A DNA stretch of 64,000 nucleotides, taken from Gluconacetobacter azotocaptans (GTDB lineage: Bacteria; Pseudomonadota; Alphaproteobacteria; Acetobacterales; Acetobacteraceae). The position numbers and the translations under genes are program-made. This document shows, piece by piece, positions 1-9,113 of this stretch. Position 1 is the stretch's first letter; every line of letters starts with the position of its first letter. The notes under the pieces were generated by a model, which saw nothing but the letters and a program-made list of their open reading frames with translations, was not told the origin of the DNA and did not search any database. The stretch is from assembly GCF_014174355.1 (NCBI RefSeq), contig NZ_JABEQF010000004.1, positions 186,001-250,000 of the forward strand, written 5' to 3'.

Positions 1-465
1 CACGACGTGCGCGCCGGGAAAGAACGACTGGGTGGTGACGCCCGCGCCCTGTTCGCGCGCCTGGCGCGCCACGTCCCCGTCGCGCCAGGGATAGGGGTTG
101 CAGGCGTCGATGACGGTTTTACCCGCCAGCACCCCATGCAGCGCGGCGCCGATTGCCGGCAGCGCGCCATAGGGAACCGCCAGCAGGACGACATCGCCGA
201 ACCGGGCCGCCTGTTCCGGGGTGCCGGCCTGGGCCAGCGGCCCCAGCCCGGCCGCGACCGACCGGGCTTCGGCGACCTCGCGGGCCGAGAACATCACCGG
301 ATGTCCTGCCCGGACCCACAGGCCCCCCAGGGTGCTGCCGACATGTCCGGCGCCGATCGTGCCGATGCGCAGGGGGGGATCGGCGCGCGATGCGGCGGGG
401 ACGAACAGGGCGGACAACGCGGCCAGCAGGGTGCGGCGTCGCAGGGGCAGGCTATGCTTGGTCAT
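1..465 (-). CDS. NADPH-dependent F420-reductase-like Rossmann protein with export signal (partial)
   Basis: The gene runs off the left edge, so only the first 155 codons are present. The start is the ATG at 465. The N-terminus carries three arginines followed by a hydrophobic stretch ending in Ala-Ser-Arg-Ala near residue 28, which resembles a Tat or Sec signal. A Rossmann dinucleotide-binding loop of GxGxxG type (Gly-Ala-Gly-His-Val-Gly) follows from about residue 38. The rest matches the F420-dependent NADP oxidoreductase family (an NADP-binding domain also found in bacteria without F420). It lies 8 nt downstream of the cupin gene on the same strand, so the two are probably co-transcribed. 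Export of a nucleotide-binding fold fits Tat better than Sec, because the cofactor would be loaded before transport. The substrate is unknown. Confidence 0.75.
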   Translation of the reverse strand, partial: MTKHSLPLRRRTLLAALSALFVPAASRADPPLRIGTIGAGHVGSTLGGLWVRAGHPVMFSAREVAEARSVAAGLGPLAQAGTPEQAARFGDVVLLAVPYGALPAIGAALHGVLAGKTVIDACNPYPWRDGDVARQAREQGAGVTTQSFFPGAHVV

Positions 466-473
466 CTCGTCCG

Positions 474-1073
474 TCAGGTCTGGTGCCACAGGGCGGGGAG
501 GGAGCCCGCGGCCCCGGTGACCGGGTCGCTGGCGGGGAAGGGGACATGGTTCATCCGGCCCAGGGCGGCGGGCGGCAAAGGGCCGCGTTGCAGGTCGAAA
601 TCCTGGCCGGGCGGATAGGCCCCGACCACCAGGAACGTGTCGTCCGAGCCCAGATTGCGATGCCCCGTGCCGGCGGGCAGGACGACGACATCGCCTGCGC
701 TGACATCGACGATACGGCCCCCCGGGCCGCCCAGCATCAGGCGGGCCGACCCCGAGGCGACGCCCAGCACCTCATGCGCCGTGGAATGATAATGATGGAA
801 GCTGTAGACGCCCCACCGCCATCGGGGCGGCCAGCCGTTCGTGGTGAACAGCTCCTCGAACCCCGCCGCCGGATCGTCGGGGCGCAGGGCGACCGCATTG
901 CGATAGTACAGCACCGGCAGATGGTCGTTGTTCGGCACCCAGTCGTTGCGGGGCAGCATGAACGAGTCGATGTCGTGGCCGCCGGTTCGGCCGGCGGCCT
1001 GGGCCTGACGGCCTGTCAGGGACAGGCCCAGGCCGGCCAGGAGGCTCTGAAAGGCGCGTCGGGATACGGTCAC
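474..1073 (-). CDS. Exported cupin-domain protein
   Basis: This 199-residue protein starts at a GTG (1073) behind a good ribosome site (AGGAGAA). Residues 5-27 form a twin-arginine-like signal: Ser-Arg-Arg-Ala-Phe, a hydrophobic core, then Ala-Gln-Ala-Ala. The body is a single cupin barrel. Candidate metal ligands are the His cluster at 93-100 with Glu101, and His138 in the second cupin motif (Pro-Ala-Gly-Thr-Gly-His). Cupins of this size are often sugar isomerases, dioxygenases or simple binding proteins, and no substrate can be read from the sequence. It is the first gene of a likely two-gene unit with the exported reductase-like gene, suggesting a joint periplasmic role. Confidence 0.8.
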   Translation of the reverse strand: MTVSRRAFQSLLAGLGLSLTGRQAQAAGRTGGHDIDSFMLPRNDWVPNNDHLPVLYYRNAVALRPDDPAAGFEELFTTNGWPPRWRWGVYSFHHYHSTAHEVLGVASGSARLMLGGPGGRIVDVSAGDVVVLPAGTGHRNLGSDDTFLVVGAYPPGQDFDLQRGPLPPAALGRMNHVPFPASDPVTGAAGSLPALWHQT

Positions 1074-1292
1074 GTCCGTTCTCCTGCAACGGCGAGGAAG
1101 AGAGTGTGCAGTATGTCCGTGCCGTTTCGATACCGGCCAGTGAAAACCAGTTTAGGATCGCATCCCGTGCGTGAGGGGGGCTGCCCGGACACGATCCCGT
1201 CACTGTGGCGAAAAAATATATATTCCGGCCTTTTCGTATCGACCGCGCGACGGGTATGCAGGGAAATCGAGGGTTTTCCGGGGGGATAGTGC

Positions 1293-1430
1293 ATGCCCGA
1301 AATCGTGACTCCGCCGCAGCAGGCCCCGGTGAGGGACATATTTCAGCTGATGGGGGCGATCCTGTTCGTGATCGTCATGCTTGGGGTCGGCTGGCATGCC
1401 GCCCGTTTTTCGGGTGTCTGGCCGACCTGA
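1293..1430 (+). CDS. Small single-span membrane protein, 45 aa
   Basis: A short frame starts at an ATG about 6 nt after a GGGGGGAT purine run and ends at a TGA exactly abutting the stop of the convergent Nudix gene. The predicted peptide has a Pro/Gln-rich start, then one hydrophobic segment (about residues 17-37: Leu-Met-Gly-Ala-Ile-Leu-Phe-Val-Ile-Val-Met-Leu), a His and an Arg, and a short tail. I do not recognise a family. The ribosome site and clean transmembrane helix support coding, but the frame is short enough to be chance. Confidence 0.45.
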   Translation: MPEIVTPPQQAPVRDIFQLMGAILFVIVMLGVGWHAARFSGVWPT

Positions 1431-2138
1431 TCACATCAGGAACAGGCGTGTACTGGGCAGTACATCCGCGCGGGCCGTCCATTCGGCTTCCTGGTGGTGC
1501 GGCACGACGGCAAGCGTGTCGTACTCGCCATTGCCGGCCTGCTTCCAGTGGCGACGGATGTCCGTGAACGGCAGATCCGTAATCAGGCGGATGCCGATAT
1601 CGACGACGTGGGTGCGGGGATGGCGTACCGCCCGAAAGGGGCGGTGAACCGTCAGCAGGGCCGGCGGCAGGCCCAGTTCCTCCTCGGCTTCCGCCAGGAC
1701 CTCACGCGCGAGGTCGACATCGTCCTCGCCTTGGCGGGATTCGACGCTGCCGGCGGGCGGAGTATGCCAGTATCCCGCCAGATAGGTGCTGGCGGCTTCG
1801 CGCCGGCCCATCACTATACCGTCCGGGGTATGCAGGACGCCATTCACCGCCAGTGGCTGCAGGCGCAGCACCCCGAACAGCTCGGGGTGGGTCATCTGGG
1901 CGAAGACACGGCGATATTCGCTCCAATACCCGATAATTCGATCGGCCTGTATCCGGTCGGCGCTGAAGACGCGTCCGTTGAACAGGCGGGGCGGTTGCGC
2001 CAGGCGCGCCTGCCAGATGGCGTCGATCAGGCGGTCGATATCCGGCGGCAGGGCGGGCATCCCCCGAACCGTCTCCACCGTCAGGCCGGGCAGGACGGGG
2101 ATGGACGGCCAGTGGGCCGGGATCGGTTCAGGCGGCAT
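1431..2138 (-). CDS. Nudix-like hydrolase with degenerate box
   Basis: The start chosen is the ATG at 2138, giving about 235 residues and overlapping the upstream aldo/keto reductase by 11 nt. Longer in-frame translation to 2282 only reads the reductase gene in another frame. The C-terminal half looks like a Nudix fold: a Gly-rich lead-in, an acidic helix with Arg-Glu then Ala-Glu-Ala-Glu-Glu-Glu-Leu-Gly-Leu, and a later beta-rich part. The first Arg of the canonical RExxEExG box is Ala here, so the box is imperfect. The N-terminal 100 residues resemble the extra domain of larger Nudix proteins. The substrate is unknown. Confidence 0.65.
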   Translation of the reverse strand: MPPEPIPAHWPSIPVLPGLTVETVRGMPALPPDIDRLIDAIWQARLAQPPRLFNGRVFSADRIQADRIIGYWSEYRRVFAQMTHPELFGVLRLQPLAVNGVLHTPDGIVMGRREAASTYLAGYWHTPPAGSVESRQGEDDVDLAREVLAEAEEELGLPPALLTVHRPFRAVRHPRTHVVDIGIRLITDLPFTDIRRHWKQAGNGEYDTLAVVPHHQEAEWTARADVLPSTRLFLM

Positions 2139-3090
2139 CGGGCGGCAGGATGGCCGTGATCGCGTCCAGTTCGGCGGTCGACAGGGGACGCGCGGCGGCG
2201 GCCACATTGGCCAGCACCTGCGCGGGCCGGGTGGCGCCGGCGATGACCGACCCCACCAGATCGTGCGCCAGCAGCCAGCCAAACGCGAGTTCGGTCAGCG
2301 TGCGGCCGTGCGTGTCGGCGACGGCGGCCAGCCCGTCCAGCAGCGTCCAGTTCGCGCCGGTCAGGTAGCGGTCGCGCAAATAGGTCCATACGCCGAGCCG
2401 GCTGCCTTCGGGAAGCGGGGCATCGCGGCGATATTTGCCGGTCAGCACGCCGCTGGCCAGCGGAAAATAGGGCAACAATCCCAGCCCGAAATGCCGCATC
2501 GCCGGGATCAGCGCGCGTTCGGCGCCCCGCGCCAGCAGCGACAGCTCGTCCTGACAGGAAATGAAGCCGGGCACACCCGCCGCCCGCGCCACGTGCTGCG
2601 CATCGGCAATCTGCCAGGCCGGGAAGTTGGAGCACCCGGTATACAGCACCTTGCCGCCACGGATCAGATCGTCCAGCGCGCGCAGCGTCTCCTCGATCGG
2701 GGTTGCCGGGTCGGGGGTGTGGATCTGGTAGAGGTCGATGCGGTCGGTACGCAGCCGCCGCAGGCTGGCCTCGACGGCCTCACGGATGTATCGGCGGGAG
2801 GCCCCCTGCCGGCGACCCTCGGCATCCATCGGCATGCCGAATTTCGTCGCCAGCACGATATCGTTGCGGCGCGGCCCCAGGATGGCGCCCAGCGCCTCCT
2901 CCGACGCGCCGTAATGGGCTTCGCGCCGGCCATATACATCGGCCACGTCGAACAGCGTGATGCCGCTGTCCAGCGCCTGGTGCACCACCGCGCGGGACTC
3001 TTCCAGGTCGATGCGGCCGCCCAGATTATTGCAGCCCAGCCCGACGGCCGAGACGATCAGGCCGGAGCGGCCGAGGTGACGCTGTTCCAT
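2128..3090 (-). CDS. Aldo/keto reductase
   Basis: This 320-residue TIM-barrel NADPH-dependent oxidoreductase reduces aldehydes or ketones, or works in reverse on sugars. The start is the ATG at 3090, preceded by GGAAAGGA at good spacing; an upstream in-frame ATG at 3150 adds a tail unlike the family. The catalytic tetrad is visible: Asp48, Tyr53, Lys83 and His124 (Tyr-Gln-Ile-His). The C-terminal coenzyme region contains Ile-Ala-Gly-Ala-Thr-Arg, which fits the phosphate-binding loop of the AKR5/AKR11-type group. The Nudix-like gene overlaps its 3' end, so the two are probably translated from one message. The natural substrate cannot be inferred. Confidence 0.9.
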   Translation of the reverse strand: MEQRHLGRSGLIVSAVGLGCNNLGGRIDLEESRAVVHQALDSGITLFDVADVYGRREAHYGASEEALGAILGPRRNDIVLATKFGMPMDAEGRRQGASRRYIREAVEASLRRLRTDRIDLYQIHTPDPATPIEETLRALDDLIRGGKVLYTGCSNFPAWQIADAQHVARAAGVPGFISCQDELSLLARGAERALIPAMRHFGLGLLPYFPLASGVLTGKYRRDAPLPEGSRLGVWTYLRDRYLTGANWTLLDGLAAVADTHGRTLTELAFGWLLAHDLVGSVIAGATRPAQVLANVAAAARPLSTAELDAITAILPPDAA

Positions 3091-3116
3091 TCGCGATGTC
3101 CTTTCCGATCTCGATC

Positions 3117-3995
3117 TTACGGCATCGCCAGGCGGACCGACACCGGGCAATGGTCGGACAGATGCCGCGCCTGCGCCGGGTCCCGTTCGTCATAGGTCAG
3201 AACCCGCAGGCTGTCGGGTTGCAGCCAGCTCCGCGCCTGGTTGCCCAGCAGCAGATGGTCGATGAAATAGGCGCCGCCCCAGCAGGGGGTGGCCCGTCCC
3301 GCCGTCACCAGGGTGAGGGGGCCGTCATCCTGCAACGCGCGCATGAAGGGATCGGTCGGGGTCAGTTCGCGATTGAAATCGCCCATGACCATGAACGGCA
3401 CCCCTTCGTCCTGCCGTTCGGTGATCCAGTCGCGCAGGACGGCCATCTGCCGGTCCAGCGTCCGGCAGGCGGGCCGCCGGTCGGCCGGCGGCGCATCGCG
3501 GCACCCGGCCTTCAGATGAACGACCAGGATGCGGAGACTGGCCGTGCCGTCCCCGATAGTGACGTCCACGCCCGCGCGCAGATGGTGCGGCGCGTCGGGG
3601 GGATAGACGTCCAGCGTCACGAGATCGGGATGACGTTCGATCGTCAGGCCGGATGCGACGGCCAGGCCGCTGTGCTGCACCACACGGTCGTCCGCCATCA
3701 CGATCCGGTAGCGCCCGGGGGGAAACAGCCGTGCCGCCAGCGTGGCGGAATCCACTTCCTCGAACCCCACCAGGTCGGCGTCCAGACGTGTCGCATAGGC
3801 CGCAAGCCGGCGCAGGTCGGCCAGGTCGCGTGGGCGCACGTCGAGCGGCAGGGCGGGGTCGCCTGCCGCTCGGTCGGTCAGCCAGTCCAGGTTCCAGGTC
3901 GAGATCTTGATCGTCCGGCCCTGGGCCGCCGGAGCGGCGCAGAGTGCCAGGATCGTCGCGCAGGCAACCCAGGCGCGGATGGGCAAGAGCGCCAC
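3117..3995 (-). CDS. Exported endonuclease/exonuclease/phosphatase-family protein
   Basis: This 292-residue protein starts with a Sec signal (hydrophobic core residues 7-20, cleavage near Ala-Gln-Gly at 26). The mature part has the metal-dependent EEP fold: Trp-Asn-Leu-Asp-Trp near 34, Glu79/Glu80, Met-Gly-Asp-Phe-Asn with Asp206 and Asn208, and the closing Ser-Asp-His at 280-282. These are the metal-binding and catalytic residues of the DNase I/inositol phosphatase/sphingomyelinase superfamily. An exported nuclease or phosphodiesterase that scavenges phosphate or nucleotides is plausible but unproven. It lies 10 nt after the carbonic anhydrase gene on the same strand. Confidence 0.85.
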   Translation of the reverse strand: MALLPIRAWVACATILALCAAPAAQGRTIKISTWNLDWLTDRAAGDPALPLDVRPRDLADLRRLAAYATRLDADLVGFEEVDSATLAARLFPPGRYRIVMADDRVVQHSGLAVASGLTIERHPDLVTLDVYPPDAPHHLRAGVDVTIGDGTASLRILVVHLKAGCRDAPPADRRPACRTLDRQMAVLRDWITERQDEGVPFMVMGDFNRELTPTDPFMRALQDDGPLTLVTAGRATPCWGGAYFIDHLLLGNQARSWLQPDSLRVLTYDERDPAQARHLSDHCPVSVRLAMP

Positions 3996-4005
3996 CCGCC
4001 CCGGA

Positions 4006-4701
4006 TTACGTCGCCGGCGCTGCGTCCTCGGGCGTGTTCTTCAGGCGGGCGATGGCTTCGTCGACATGGATGGTGTGGCGGGTGGTTTCGTCCAGCACGA
4101 CGACTTCGCCGCTGGCGATGTCGTAGAACCAGCCTTGCAGGATCAGCTCGTTGCGGGCCAGCGCCGCCGCCACGGCCGGATGCGTGCGCAGGTGCGCGAT
4201 CTGCAGCAGGACGTTCTGCTCGGCCAGGCTCCGCACCGATTCGGGGCCGGCATCGGTCGCCCGCAGCGCACCGGCGACCGCGCGCGCGGCCTCGGCATTG
4301 CGCAGCCACGACGCTACGGTGGGCATCCTGGTCAGCTTGGCCGGATCGTCCAGCAGTGCCTTCATCGCACCGCAATCGGAATGGCCGCAGACGATGATGT
4401 GCGATACGCCCAGCGCCAGCACCGCATATTCGATGGCCGACGACACGCCGCCCAGCATTTCGCCGTAGGCGGGGACGATGTTGCCGATATTGCGCAGCAC
4501 GAACAGGTCACCCGGCTGGGTCTGGGTGATCATGCTGGGGTTCACGCGGCTGTCGGCGCAGGCGATGAACAGCGTGTTGGGGGACTGCTGGCCGGCCAGC
4601 TCGGCGAACAGCTCGCGATTCTGCGGAAAGACCTCGGAATTGAATTTTTCCACGCCCTGCAGAAGCTCGATCAGTGTCGTCTTGGCTTTGGTGTCGGCCA
4701 T
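4006..4701 (-). CDS. Beta-class carbonic anhydrase
   Basis: This enzyme interconverts CO2 and bicarbonate in the cytoplasm, supplying bicarbonate to carboxylases such as acetyl-CoA carboxylase (accA is also in this window). The 231-residue chain has the zinc ligands Cys48, His107 and Cys110, and the Asp50-Arg52 dyad within Cys-Ala-Asp-Ser-Arg. These sit in the conserved contexts Phe-Ile-Ala-Cys-Ala-Asp-Ser-Arg and Gly-His-Ser-Asp-Cys-Gly-Ala. The length is typical. The start is the ATG at 4701. It may share a transcript with the EEP-family gene downstream. Confidence 0.95.
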   Translation of the reverse strand: MADTKAKTTLIELLQGVEKFNSEVFPQNRELFAELAGQQSPNTLFIACADSRVNPSMITQTQPGDLFVLRNIGNIVPAYGEMLGGVSSAIEYAVLALGVSHIIVCGHSDCGAMKALLDDPAKLTRMPTVASWLRNAEAARAVAGALRATDAGPESVRSLAEQNVLLQIAHLRTHPAVAAALARNELILQGWFYDIASGEVVVLDETTRHTIHVDEAIARLKNTPEDAAPAT

Positions 4702-4891
4702 GGGTGTCCCTGTATTCCGAAGTGAGAACCGTGCCCCGTTCGGCCCTGCACGATAGGACGGGCGGCGGCATGATCCGTGCTTTGTAAGACTAGCACGTTA
4801 ACGGATGGCGAAAATACGGAGTTCCACCAGATCGGCCGCGGGACATACTATGTCAGTGACGCGACGCGATTTGAAAAGACGGCCGTCACGA

Positions 4892-4916
4892 CCCGCCCCC
4901 CGAAAAAAGGGGCGGG
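4892..4916. terminator. GC-rich hairpin downstream of alaS
   Basis: An 8-bp arm CCCGCCCC (4892-4899) pairs with GGGGCGGG (4909-4916) around an A-rich loop. It begins 10 nt after the alaS stop on the minus strand. In the alaS transcript the run of U lies in the loop rather than after the stem, so this is not a textbook intrinsic terminator. Confidence 0.4.
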
Positions 4917-4926
4917 GCATGTCGGG

Positions 4927-7578
4927 TCAGGCCGCCGGCAGCGCTCTCAGGGCCGCGCGAACGGCCTCCAGGCCCGCTTCGGCCTGGGCGATGTCGGGGC
5001 CGCCGGCCTGTGCCATGTCGCGACGTCCGCCACCGCCCTTGCCGCCCATGGCGGCGCTGGCCACGCGCACCAGTTCGACCGCGTCCAGGCGTTCGGCCAG
5101 GTCGCCCGTCACCGCCACGACCAGGCTGCCCTTGCCCTCGGCGGTGGCGACCAGCGCCACGACGCCCGAGCCGACCTGCTTGCGCAGGGCGTCGGCCAGC
5201 GGCTTCAGCTCCCGGGCCGGCAGGTCGCCGACATTGCGGGCGATGAGGCCCACACCGCCGATCGTCTCGGTCGCGCTGGCGACGTCTCCGCCGCTGGCCA
5301 GCTTGCGCTGCAGGTCGGATACAAGGCGTTCCATCGCCTTGCGTTCTTCCAGGATCACCGCCAGGCGCTCCGGCGCTTCGGCCGCCGAGACGCGCAGCAT
5401 CGCGGCCATCTGCTCCAGGCGCTGTTCGGTCGCCACGGCCGCCTGTTCCGCCGCCTTGCCGGTCACGGCCTCGATCCGGCGGATACCGGCCGATACGCCG
5501 CCTTCCGACGTGATGCGGAACAGCCCGATATCGCCCGTGCGGCCGACATGGGTGCCGCCGCACAGTTCGATGGACCAGGCCGGACGGTCGTCGTCGGGGG
5601 TGCCCATGAACACCACGCGGACCTCGTCGCCGTATTTTTCGCCGAACAGGGCCATGGCGCCCATGGCGACGGCTTCTTCCTGCGACATCGGGCGGGTGAC
5701 GACCGCGCTGTTCTCGCGGATGCGGGCGTTTACTTCGGCCTCGATGTCCGCGATTTCCTCGGGCGTGATCGGCCGGGGCTGGCTGATGTCGAAGCGCAGG
5801 CGATCCGGCGCGTTCAGGCTGCCCTTCTGGGCGACATGCGTGCCCAGGCGGCGGCGCAGCGCCTCGTGCAGTAGGTGGGTGGCCGAATGATGGGCGCGGA
5901 TGGCGCTGCGGCGGTCATGGTCCACGGTCGCGGTGACGGCCTGGCCCACGCGGATCGTGCCCTCGATCACCGTGCCGTAATGGACCATCAGGTCGCCCAG
6001 TCGCTTCTGCGTGTCGGTCACGGCAATGCGCAGGCCCGGCGCGGTGATCAGCCCGGTATCGCCCACCTGCCCACCGCTTTCGCCATAGAACGGCGTCTGG
6101 TTCAGCAGCAGTGCGACCTCGGCGCCCGCTCCGGCCTCGGTCACCGACAGGCCACCGCTGACGATGGCCTGGATTTCGGCGTCCGCCTGCTCGGTGGTGT
6201 AGCCCAGGAATTCGCTGGCGCCGAAGCGGTCGCGGGCCTCGAACCATGCGGTTTCGGTCGCGGTATCGCCCGAACCCGACCAGGCGGCGCGGGCGCGGGC
6301 GCGCTGCACCTGCATCGCCTGATCGAAGCCCGCGACATCGACCGCATGGCTGCTGCCGCGCAGGGCGTCCTGCGTCAGGTCCAGCGGGAAGCCGAACGTG
6401 TCGTACAGCTTGAAGGCCACGTCGCCCGGCAGGGGCTGGCCGTCGCCCAGATGCGCGGTTTCGTCGGCCAGCAGCGCCAGCCCGCGATCGAGCATCGCCT
6501 TGAACCGTTCCTCCTCGCCGCGCATCGTCTCGCGGATCAGGGCTTCGGCCTGCACCAGTTCGGGGTATGCGGCGCCCATCTGGCGCACCAGCGTGGGCAC
6601 CAGTTTGTGGAATACGGTTTCGCGCGTGCCCATCATGTGCAGATGGCGCATGGCGCGGCGCATGATGCGGCGCAGGACGTAGCCGCGCCCGTCCTTGGCG
6701 GGCAGCACGCCGTCGGCGATCAGGAACGAGGTGGAACGCAGATGGTCGGCGACCACGCGATGGCTGGACCGGAACGGCCCGTCCGGATCCTGCCCCGTCG
6801 CCTCGGCCGAGGCCAGGATCAGTGCGCGGAAGGTATCGGTGTCATAATTGTCGCGCTTGCCCTGCAGGATCGCCGCGAAGCGCTCCAGCCCCATGCCGGT
6901 GTCGATCGAGGGACGGGGCAGGGGCGAACGCACGCCCGGCGGGTCCTCGAAGAACTGCATGAACACCAGGTTCCAGATCTCGACGAACCGGTCACCGTCC
7001 TCGTCGGGCGAGCCCGGGGGGCCGCCGGGGACGTCGGGTCCATGGTCGTAGAAGATCTCGGAACACGGGCCGCAGGGGCCGGTGTCACCCATGCGCCAGA
7101 AATTGTCGGACGTCCCGATGCGGATGATCCGATCGTCGGGCAGGCCGGCGATCTTGCGCCACAAGCCGGCAGCTTCCTCGTCATCGGCATAGACGGTGAC
7201 CAGCAGCCTGTCGCGCGGCAGGCCGAAATTGCGGGTGATCAGCGTCCAGGCATATTCGATCGCCTCCGCCTTGAAATAATCGCCGAACGAGAAATTGCCC
7301 ATCATCTCGAAGAACGTGTGATGGCGGGCCGTGTAGCCGACATTGTCCAGGTCGTTATGCTTTCCGCCGGCCCGCACGACCTTCTGGGCGGTCGTGGCAC
7401 GCGAATAGGGCCGGGTTTCCTGGCCGGTAAACACGTTCTTGAACTGGACCATTCCCGCATTGGTGAACAGCAGGGTCGGGTCGTTGCGCGGCACAAGAGA
7501 GGACGAGGGGACGATCTGATGACCGTTCGCCGCGAAATAGTCGAGAAAGGCCGCGCGGATATCGTTGGTTGTGGACAT
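4927..7578 (-). CDS. alaS: Alanyl-tRNA synthetase
   Basis: AlaRS charges tRNA-Ala and removes mischarged Ser or Gly. The 883-residue chain has the full architecture. The class II catalytic core occupies about residues 1-240 (motif 2 region near 60-100, Gly-rich motif 3 with Gly-Met-Gly-Leu-Glu-Arg at 228-233). An anticodon/tRNA-binding domain follows, then the editing domain with zinc ligands His564 and His568 and Cys673/His677 (Cys-Gly-Gly-Thr-His). The C-terminal C-Ala domain ends in a Gly-rich loop. The start is the ATG at 7578; an in-frame ATG 96 nt upstream would add a segment not seen in the family. It is divergent from tenA. Confidence 0.97.
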   Translation of the reverse strand: MSTTNDIRAAFLDYFAANGHQIVPSSSLVPRNDPTLLFTNAGMVQFKNVFTGQETRPYSRATTAQKVVRAGGKHNDLDNVGYTARHHTFFEMMGNFSFGDYFKAEAIEYAWTLITRNFGLPRDRLLVTVYADDEEAAGLWRKIAGLPDDRIIRIGTSDNFWRMGDTGPCGPCSEIFYDHGPDVPGGPPGSPDEDGDRFVEIWNLVFMQFFEDPPGVRSPLPRPSIDTGMGLERFAAILQGKRDNYDTDTFRALILASAEATGQDPDGPFRSSHRVVADHLRSTSFLIADGVLPAKDGRGYVLRRIMRRAMRHLHMMGTRETVFHKLVPTLVRQMGAAYPELVQAEALIRETMRGEEERFKAMLDRGLALLADETAHLGDGQPLPGDVAFKLYDTFGFPLDLTQDALRGSSHAVDVAGFDQAMQVQRARARAAWSGSGDTATETAWFEARDRFGASEFLGYTTEQADAEIQAIVSGGLSVTEAGAGAEVALLLNQTPFYGESGGQVGDTGLITAPGLRIAVTDTQKRLGDLMVHYGTVIEGTIRVGQAVTATVDHDRRSAIRAHHSATHLLHEALRRRLGTHVAQKGSLNAPDRLRFDISQPRPITPEEIADIEAEVNARIRENSAVVTRPMSQEEAVAMGAMALFGEKYGDEVRVVFMGTPDDDRPAWSIELCGGTHVGRTGDIGLFRITSEGGVSAGIRRIEAVTGKAAEQAAVATEQRLEQMAAMLRVSAAEAPERLAVILEERKAMERLVSDLQRKLASGGDVASATETIGGVGLIARNVGDLPARELKPLADALRKQVGSGVVALVATAEGKGSLVVAVTGDLAERLDAVELVRVASAAMGGKGGGGRRDMAQAGGPDIAQAEAGLEAVRAALRALPAA

Positions 7579-7737
7579 GGCGGGAGACAGACGATCCTGT
7601 AATGGAGGAAATCGGAGACCTCGGTCCTCATCACCTAGCGCAGGGCGCGCGCCGCAGGAAGAGTAGAGCCACATGCGGCGGTCGAATCGCGCCTCCGGCC
7701 GGGCGCGCGCCGTTCACGAATATGGGGGAATACGATC

Positions 7738-8442
7738 ATGACATGGACTGCGGAACGGCATTGGCCCGTGCTGACACAGGGGCTGGCGGGCCGGTTGCGC
7801 CATGACAGCGCCGGAGACTGGGACCGTTTCATCCACCACCCCTTCGTGCGCGGCCTGGCCGACGGCACCCTGCCGGAGGCCGAATTCCGGCGCTTCCTGG
7901 TGCAGGATTATCTCTACCTGATCCAGTATGCGCGCGCCTACGCCCTTGCCATCTACAAGGGGGCCACCCTGGAGGACATGCGCAGCGCCTCGGCCATCGT
8001 GACCGGACTTCTGGATACGGAACTGGCGTTGCACATTACCTATTGCGCGTCCTGGGGCCTGACCGAGGCCGACATGCAAAGCCAGCCGGAATCGCTGGAA
8101 CTTCTGGCCTATACGCGCTTCATCCTGGACCGGGCGCAGACCGGCGACCTGCTGGACCTGATCGTGACACTGGCCCCTTGCCTGATCGGATACGGCGAGA
8201 TCGGCGCACGGCTGCATGCCGACCCGGCGACCCGGCGCGAGGGCAATCCGTACTGGCCCTGGATCGCGCTCTATAGCGGCGAGAAATTCACCGGGTTCGT
8301 CGAGGCCGGGATAAACACGCTCGATACGCTGGGCGCGCGTTACGGGGCCGATGCCCGCTATCCGATGCTGCTGTCCGAATTCCGGACGTCCGTCAGGCTG
8401 GAGGCGGCGTTCTGGCTGGCGGGGCAGTCCGGACCGCTGTGA
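7738..8442 (+). CDS. tenA: TenA/thiaminase II family protein
   Basis: TenA hydrolyses aminopyrimidine products of thiamin breakdown so that the pyrimidine can be salvaged. The 234-residue all-helical chain carries the family active-site Cys148 in Ala-Pro-Cys-x-x-x-Tyr-Gly-Glu-Ile-Gly, acidic and aromatic residues in the N-terminal helix (Gln-Asp-Tyr-Leu-Tyr near 56-60), and a C-terminal Glu-Ala-Ala-Phe-Trp that matches the catalytic Glu region. No other thiamin gene and no TPP riboswitch lies next to it. Its last 85 nt overlap the convergent gtrA-like gene. Confidence 0.88.
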   Translation: MTWTAERHWPVLTQGLAGRLRHDSAGDWDRFIHHPFVRGLADGTLPEAEFRRFLVQDYLYLIQYARAYALAIYKGATLEDMRSASAIVTGLLDTELALHITYCASWGLTEADMQSQPESLELLAYTRFILDRAQTGDLLDLIVTLAPCLIGYGEIGARLHADPATRREGNPYWPWIALYSGEKFTGFVEAGINTLDTLGARYGADARYPMLLSEFRTSVRLEAAFWLAGQSGPL

Positions 8443-8921
8443 CGCGGTACGGCGCCGGCGTCATGGTGGCGGAACACCAGGCGCCGGCTGAGGTTGAAAT
8501 TGGCCAGCATCCCGGCGAGCAAGCCCGCCGCCAGCGCCAGGGCGGGTATGGCCCGGCATAGCGGCATCGTCAGGAACAGGGTGAAGACCGTGCCCCGGTT
8601 CAGGGCGAACCCGCAGGAATTCGCCATCAGGAACCGCATCCACTGGGTCAGGGCCCCATCCGCGTGGCGCACGTGGCGAAACGTCCAGTGGCGGTGCATC
8701 AACCAGTTCATCGTCGCGGCGACGAAATAGGCCGCCATCGTCGCCCCCGCCAGCCCCAGGATGGGGCGGGTGGCATAGAGCGTGACGGTATCCCACACCA
8801 GGCCCAGCCCACCCACGCTCCCGAATTTCAGGAATTGGCCGACGCGCGCCCGCGCAGTGGAGGACGTCGCCCCGGGACGTAACGGGTTGCATGCCGCGGG
8901 GCTGGACAGGGAGTCGGACAA
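8358..8921 (-). CDS. GtrA-like four-helix membrane protein
   Basis: GtrA-family proteins are small polytopic membrane proteins linked to transfer of polyprenyl-linked sugars across the membrane during glycan modification. This 187-residue chain shows four hydrophobic segments (about residues 31-52, 57-75, 95-115, 120-142), with the family pattern Phe-x-x-x-Gly near the first and Asn-Phe-x-x-x-Arg-x-x-Val-Phe at the end of the fourth. About 38 polar residues follow the domain and are encoded antisense to tenA. No glycosyltransferase gene lies beside it, so its pathway is unknown. Confidence 0.85.
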   Translation of the reverse strand: MSDSLSSPAACNPLRPGATSSTARARVGQFLKFGSVGGLGLVWDTVTLYATRPILGLAGATMAAYFVAATMNWLMHRHWTFRHVRHADGALTQWMRFLMANSCGFALNRGTVFTLFLTMPLCRAIPALALAAGLLAGMLANFNLSRRLVFRHHDAGAVPRHSGPDCPASQNAASSLTDVRNSDSSIG

Positions 8922-9048
8922 GAGGGGGGAACCGCCTGACGTGAAAAGGGATGAAACGTGCGTTGAAAATGGCTCGGCCAGCGTTTCAACGCGCGCTCGG
9001 CCCGACCGTTTTTTTAAAGCAGTCCCCTGGTGTCACGTGAATGTGGAC

Positions 9049-9085
9049 AAAAAAAGGGGGATGCCCGAAGGCACCCCCCTTTTTT
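9049..9085 (-). terminator. Rho-independent terminator of ompA-like gene
   Basis: A near-perfect inverted repeat with GGGGG arms, A/T-rich base and a central loop sits 29 nt beyond the stop of the ompA-like gene. Read on the minus strand it gives a GGGGGGUGCC stem, a UUCG tetraloop and a U-run. The T-tract is present on both strands, so it could also stop plus-strand transcription. Confidence 0.9.
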
Positions 9086-9113
9086 GACCACTCCCGAACG
9101 GGCGCGGCAGAGA

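Noticed and set aside
1431-2282. Longer form of the Nudix-like protein starting at 2282
   Set aside because: The first 48 residues are out-of-frame reading of the aldo/keto reductase and are Trp/Pro/Arg-rich; the ATG at 2138 is more sensible.
7579-7737. TPP riboswitch before tenA
   Set aside because: I looked for the conserved CUGAGA and ACCUGAUCUGG-type segments and did not find them.
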